Shown here piece after piece: positions 59,888 to 64,000 of a stretch of DNA of 64,000 nucleotides. The stretch is taken from NCBI GenBank assembly GCA_013433145.1, contig CM024171.1:5656565-5720564 (forward strand), written 5' to 3'. The notes under the pieces are model-generated. The model had not been told where the DNA came from. It saw only the letters and a list, made by a program, of their open reading frames with translations, and ran no database searches. Within the stretch, counting starts at the first letter, position 1. Each line of letters opens with the position of its first letter. Source of the DNA: Ascaris suum (lineage: Eukaryota > Nematoda > Chromadorea > Rhabditida > Ascarididae). The translations under genes and the position numbers were made by a program.

Positions 59888-62800
59888 ATTTGCAGTTAAG
59901 TTGCGATTTGCTTTCACCTGCAAGTTACTTGATGAATTGAATTGCTGAATGGCGAATACGTTGCAAAAAAAGAAATTTCAGTACATCAATCTGCCTTCTT
60001 TAGCGTGAAATATTTCTCAACGAGAGACCAATGTTCACTTATCAATATGAATACCTCACCCATTCTTCAACTGCAATTTCATCATCAATGCCACATCGCC
60101 TTATTGTAGAGTGTCGAAGAAAGATCCAAACATGCGAAACACCTCTGAACGAATTTTGTGGAAATGGCATGGAGAATTTCGAAAATTAGATGAATAAAAT
60201 TCATAAAAGACATATTATCTCTTTTTGTACTCTGCGAAGTAAATTGATGCTTCATCCCAGATATGAAATATTTACCTACAATGAAATAATCATATTTCCG
60301 GATATCGTGGAAGATTTTTGAGAATCTCATATGCTCTTCAATAGACTCGACGATGCAAACAATAGGTATGAAGGGAACTGACTGGCAACAACGTTTTTCG
60401 AATTACGCGTGCAATTTAACCGATCAGATAATCAATGACAAGGACGCTACTTTGGGCAACAAATAACGCCAGGCTTATAGTTATGTCCTAATATCAAGAA
60501 GACATCTCATATCGTATGTGAAAACCGCAGCGAAATGCTTCATTTGCAACATTAGCTAACCATTCCTTATTTTCAACACTATATGTTATAAATGCGTAAC
60601 AAATCTCATAGTCACCCGTCTTACAGTTTTGATGTGTGTTGCGTTCTTCTCATGAAAACTCTTTTCTAATATTTCCTGTGTAAAATCCATAATGCTATAC
60701 GGCTCGATTAAATCCGTTAATTCTTTCCAATATTACCACTAAAATGATATTAATTCGCGTAATATTTGTTAGCAACTTGCAAAAATAAGCGATAAAACAA
60801 TTGCTGTAATATGTTTATGACATAAAAAGTGAAAAAAGCGCCACTACAAATGTATTCACGCTTTTGCAGAAGTGGTTCACCGCCTGCGCGCGAATTTTAC
60901 TTGAATTCAGCCTCGTAGAAAAAAATTTGAATTTTCCGACTTGAATTTGAAAACCAAATTCCATACCATACTATAAATATTTCAGCTTTGCATCATACTC
61001 ATATAAGCGTTTCTGAGAAACTCCTATAAGCGTTTTTCCATTCTTCTCCTTTCTCCGATACTTTCTCGAAAACGCTTCAATACGTCTTAGAAATAAAAGA
61101 TTGAATTTTGAATCGTCCAATAAGTAAAAACAAATCAAGCGCCATTTGTATTTTCGACTCCTGCAGTTAACGTAACGATTACTTAATCGGTTGCAATGGT
61201 ATCTCAAATCTCAAGCAGTATGAATAACTCAAGATTTAATTACGGCATAATTATCAAGCACGCCATTAACATAATCTCGATTTGTAGTACTTTTGAAGTA
61301 TTTGTAATAGAACAATAACTTTTGATGAAAACGTCGAACATAATGCGGTTGAGTGGTCAATCCAACTCAGGCAAACTTGTGACATCACATGACATTGTTC
61401 GTCTTTTTGTTTACTTCTTTCATAACGAGCGAAGAGCGTCACACGAGTCGGTATTGCGTACGCTATTCAGTCGCTCATACGCCCTACCAACACCCATTTG
61501 CTATTCACCAAGCCATCAATGTCAATACCAGTAAAACCTACTAGAATATTTGTTGTGTATTCTGAGAGAATCATTTCAAAGGATGGTTATTCCGCTTATC
61601 ACATTGCTGGCGATGCAGTAGCCATACAGTTACCAATTTCCAGCTTGAAACGGCATAGCTGTTAATAATCTGAAATGATAGATGCCAAAGCAGTCTTCTC
61701 CATCTCTTCTTGCACCTCTTCTCCGTTTTTTTTTATAAACAGAAAAATGCAAGCAAGCCTCCGGACACGTATTTGTAGAAAGTATCATCACCAGCAATAG
61801 CATGCAAGAGTCAGATTTAGCTGATAGCTGTTATTCAGGTATTTCTGGCAGGTAAGCAGTGGTGCGGGCACCAACAAAAGCTGAGACCTTAGTTCCCGAT
61901 AACATTTTCGTGTTATTTCAACTCTTCTCTGTGGCAAAGATAGATCAGTGTAGAATGCTTATTTCGTACTCTCAATACAGAACAATCTCCACAACGATCA
62001 GCAAAAATTCGCGGGACATCAAGAAACGTTTCACACAATCGTCGAGCGCTGAGCCACCTAAATCCGAATCAAAAGAAACAAGAAAATTATGCCACCTGTA
62101 AGAAGCAAACATTCGTATGTAATCCCAAGATGGCGTAAACAAGGCAAATTAAGCAGTATAAGCTGACGATGGAAATGCAAATGGCAGCATCAAGCAATCA
62201 ATTCAATCAATGGAGGCAATCGACACGAAGAGACCATCAAAAATCTGAGTATAAAATATCATTTGAGACCGTAAATAATCGCCATGAAACTTCAGAAAAT
62301 ATATCGCCGAGGAGAAGGCACAACTTTTGCTTATCGCGTTCGCTGCTTAGAATAAAAGGACCGTTTGAATTTGATTAATTGTGGTGCCGCAAATCTAATA
62401 AAAAAGTCCTTTAACGCAACTATCCTTCAGTGAGCGCAGTAGAGAGCACCCCTAATTCCTAAGCTACGTAATAATCGGCTGCTTTTGGGACACCAAAGAA
62501 GAACATCGGGTCGCTCAATACTCTCGCGACTTTACGACGACGTTCGCAACTGCAAACTGCAAAGCGGACAGTACCATCCGAAACAGAACAGCAGTGAAGT
62601 ATGAAAAGATTCAACAAGTTCGGAACCTTTAGTACTGGGAATCATTAAAAATAAAATTTCGCGACCTGGAAGAGAAATCAAAACTATTTCAAGTTATCCA
62701 ATTACGAGCATTATTCAACAACGAGGTATCGAACTCGACCGAATAAAACTTAAAAAAGAACTGCACTAATTCAAAACGAAGAGGAAGAAAATGAGTATTT

Positions 62801-63204
62801 TCTACGAATGAAGAGAACAATTAAAACCGGATTTTTGTTCAAAAATCACCCAGCAGACTATTCGACTAAAAATAATTTCAAAGAAAAACAAACAAAGTCT
62901 CTGTCATTGAGTAAGGAGTCTACTAGACTTAACTATGACCTATCCACCTTTATAGAAACGTAATGGTTCAGCGGTCATCATTCACCTATATCAACTAGCG
63001 CAATTAGATTAAAGTATGAACAAGTTTTATTCAAGCTGGTCTTTTCTTCTCTCATAATGCCACTAACTTCTGTAGGAAACTATATTTTTATAAAGAAATA
63101 TTGCTCAAAATGAAGGCAGTAATAAAAAGAAGAGATGAAACGAAAGGAATGTACCGCATAAGAAAGCAGGCAATAAAGAAAGCGATCAGAAATGATTCTT
63201 GAGA
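59888..63204. other. Upstream region of the Gln-rich gene, mostly non-coding
   Basis: It contains the presumed promoter and spliced-leader acceptor (59918-59923) of the Gln-rich gene. The minus-strand frames at 60085-60330 and 60971-61207 and plus-strand frames at 61859-62101 and 62169-62378 have some protein-like composition but no motif and no convincing splice pairs, so they are not called. A possible coding relic at 62680-62963 is listed separately. Confidence 0.5.
62680..62963 (+). pseudogene. Possible short coding relic, unknown family
   Basis: The frame GIELDRIKLKK runs into an A6 run (about 62753-62758). After a one-base shift the next frame stays open for about 66 codons (RMKRTIKTGFLFKNHPADYS, ending FIET and a stop). 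The pattern matches the other possible plus-strand relics in the window. The DNA is A-rich, which alone gives Lys/Asn/Glu-rich translations, so confidence is low. Confidence 0.18.
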
Positions 63205-63462
63205 CTATGAAGCAGCGTTATTCCCACAGCTTGCAACAGCCACCGATTCAAGCATTATTCCAAAGAAATGTCCCATATAGGAGTTCGTTAGCGTTTTTTC
63301 TAAAGAACGGCAATCATATCTACAACTGCCATTTGTCTCTCCAAAATGGGTAAAGCATCTCTCAAGTTGGTCCTTCTCCTCGTGATTAACAGTCCATAGC
63401 AACACGATAACCAAGATTATACCCATATCACCCAATATAGCTGCGATCAAAGAAGGGGACAT
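63205..63462 (-). CDS. Hypothetical small membrane-anchored Cys-containing protein
   Basis: A single frame of 85 codons from ATG (63462) to TAG. The start is followed by one hydrophobic segment (LIAAILGDMGIILVIVLLW, about residues 5-24) that could be a signal anchor. A polar domain with four cysteines follows (CFTHFGETNGSCRYDCRSLE, then SVAVASCGNN). It could be a one-exon gene, the first exon of a longer one, or a chance frame. No family is recognised, and no splice acceptor or TATA-like signal decides the matter. Confidence 0.28.
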   Translation of the reverse strand: MSPSLIAAILGDMGIILVIVLLWTVNHEEKDQLERCFTHFGETNGSCRYDCRSLEKTLTNSYMGHFFGIMLESVAVASCGNNAAS

Positions 63463-64000
63463 TAAATTGAAACCATACCAAGCACTTTAAACAATAACAG
63501 GAAAATTTCGTAAATTTCAAATGCTCATTGCATCCACTTTTTCTGTTCAAACGGGAGGAAAAGCTAATACGCTGCTTAGCATAAATGCATAGCAATCTTC
63601 ATCTCACATCCTTTCTGATACTCCCCCCTTCCTGATAACGAAATGGCTTCTAACAGAGCTCAAAACAAAGAAAAGATCTTCTTTTACTGAGCCATCAACT
63701 GTTCTCACCATCAGAGGAATTCGATGTTCGGATTTCATGGAATATATCCGATATAATTAAAACTTGTGACGTAGTGCTCGAGTGGATCCCTTTCACCGGC
63801 CACAGCTGCATTAAGCGATGCCCATATTCCTTGAGTATATGCAATTGTGGTTGCTCATCTAATTGCTTTCACCAACTTTGCACGATTGAAACCGTATGTG
63901 ATATTTTCAGCGATCAAGGAATATGTGCAAACATTTAAGGCGAAAACAAAAAATAAAGAATAGAAAACACAAAAAAGAACGCAGTCTATGGGGAAAGAAC
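63463..64000. other. Window end, nothing recognised
   Basis: No open frame of note, no repeat and no RNA gene are visible in these 538 bases. Confidence 0.6.

Overview
The window is AT-rich eukaryotic DNA with intron-dense genes. The best fit is a nematode, probably a parasitic one with moderately large introns. The reasons are short TTTCAG-type acceptors without long pyrimidine tracts, an acceptor-like AG 9-30 nt before the first ATG of four genes (as expected for spliced-leader trans-splicing), and metazoan gene content (an SCF cullin, an IFT-A subunit, a collagen-type glycosyltransferase). No marker names the species. Exons were placed by reading both strands against remembered families and checking phase at each junction.

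Layout. (1) 269-5968, minus: GT25-family glycosyltransferase, 7 exons, 3' part beyond the window edge. (2) 5969-8520: intergenic. (3) 8521-20268, minus: complete cullin-1, 17 exons, 807 codons. (4) 20269-25110: intergenic, with a possible decayed plus-strand coding stretch, a minisatellite between two copies of a short repeat, and pyrimidine tracts. (5) 25111-46576, minus: complete IFT139/TTC21B-type tetratricopeptide gene, 30 exons, 1323 codons. (6) 46577-47191: short spacer between divergent genes. (7) 47192-49946, plus: small unrecognised gene, incompletely resolved. (8) 49947-53420: spacer between converging 3' ends. (9) 53421-59887, minus: complete model of a protein with a charged coiled-coil N-terminus and a Gln-rich C-terminus, 12 exons, 681 codons. 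(10) 59888-64000: mostly non-coding, with a possible decayed plus-strand stretch and one small candidate membrane protein.

The three longest complete models sum to exact multiples of three across all exons, an independent check on the splice sites. The recognised genes are housekeeping or ciliary: ubiquitin-ligase scaffold, retrograde intraflagellar transport, and secretory-pathway glycosylation. They form no obvious operon or pathway.

The most interesting signals are: three GC-AG introns and unusually frequent AAG acceptors; an optional in-frame 33-nt exon in the IFT139 gene beside a duplicated donor segment; an X-box-like palindrome near the ciliary gene; a coiled coil built from exons that can all be skipped in frame; a possible missing Asp in the glycosyltransferase metal site; and several plus-strand, apparently intronless, frameshifted open stretches lying in introns and spacers. 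I found no clear new system, and the coding-relic reading is tentative.
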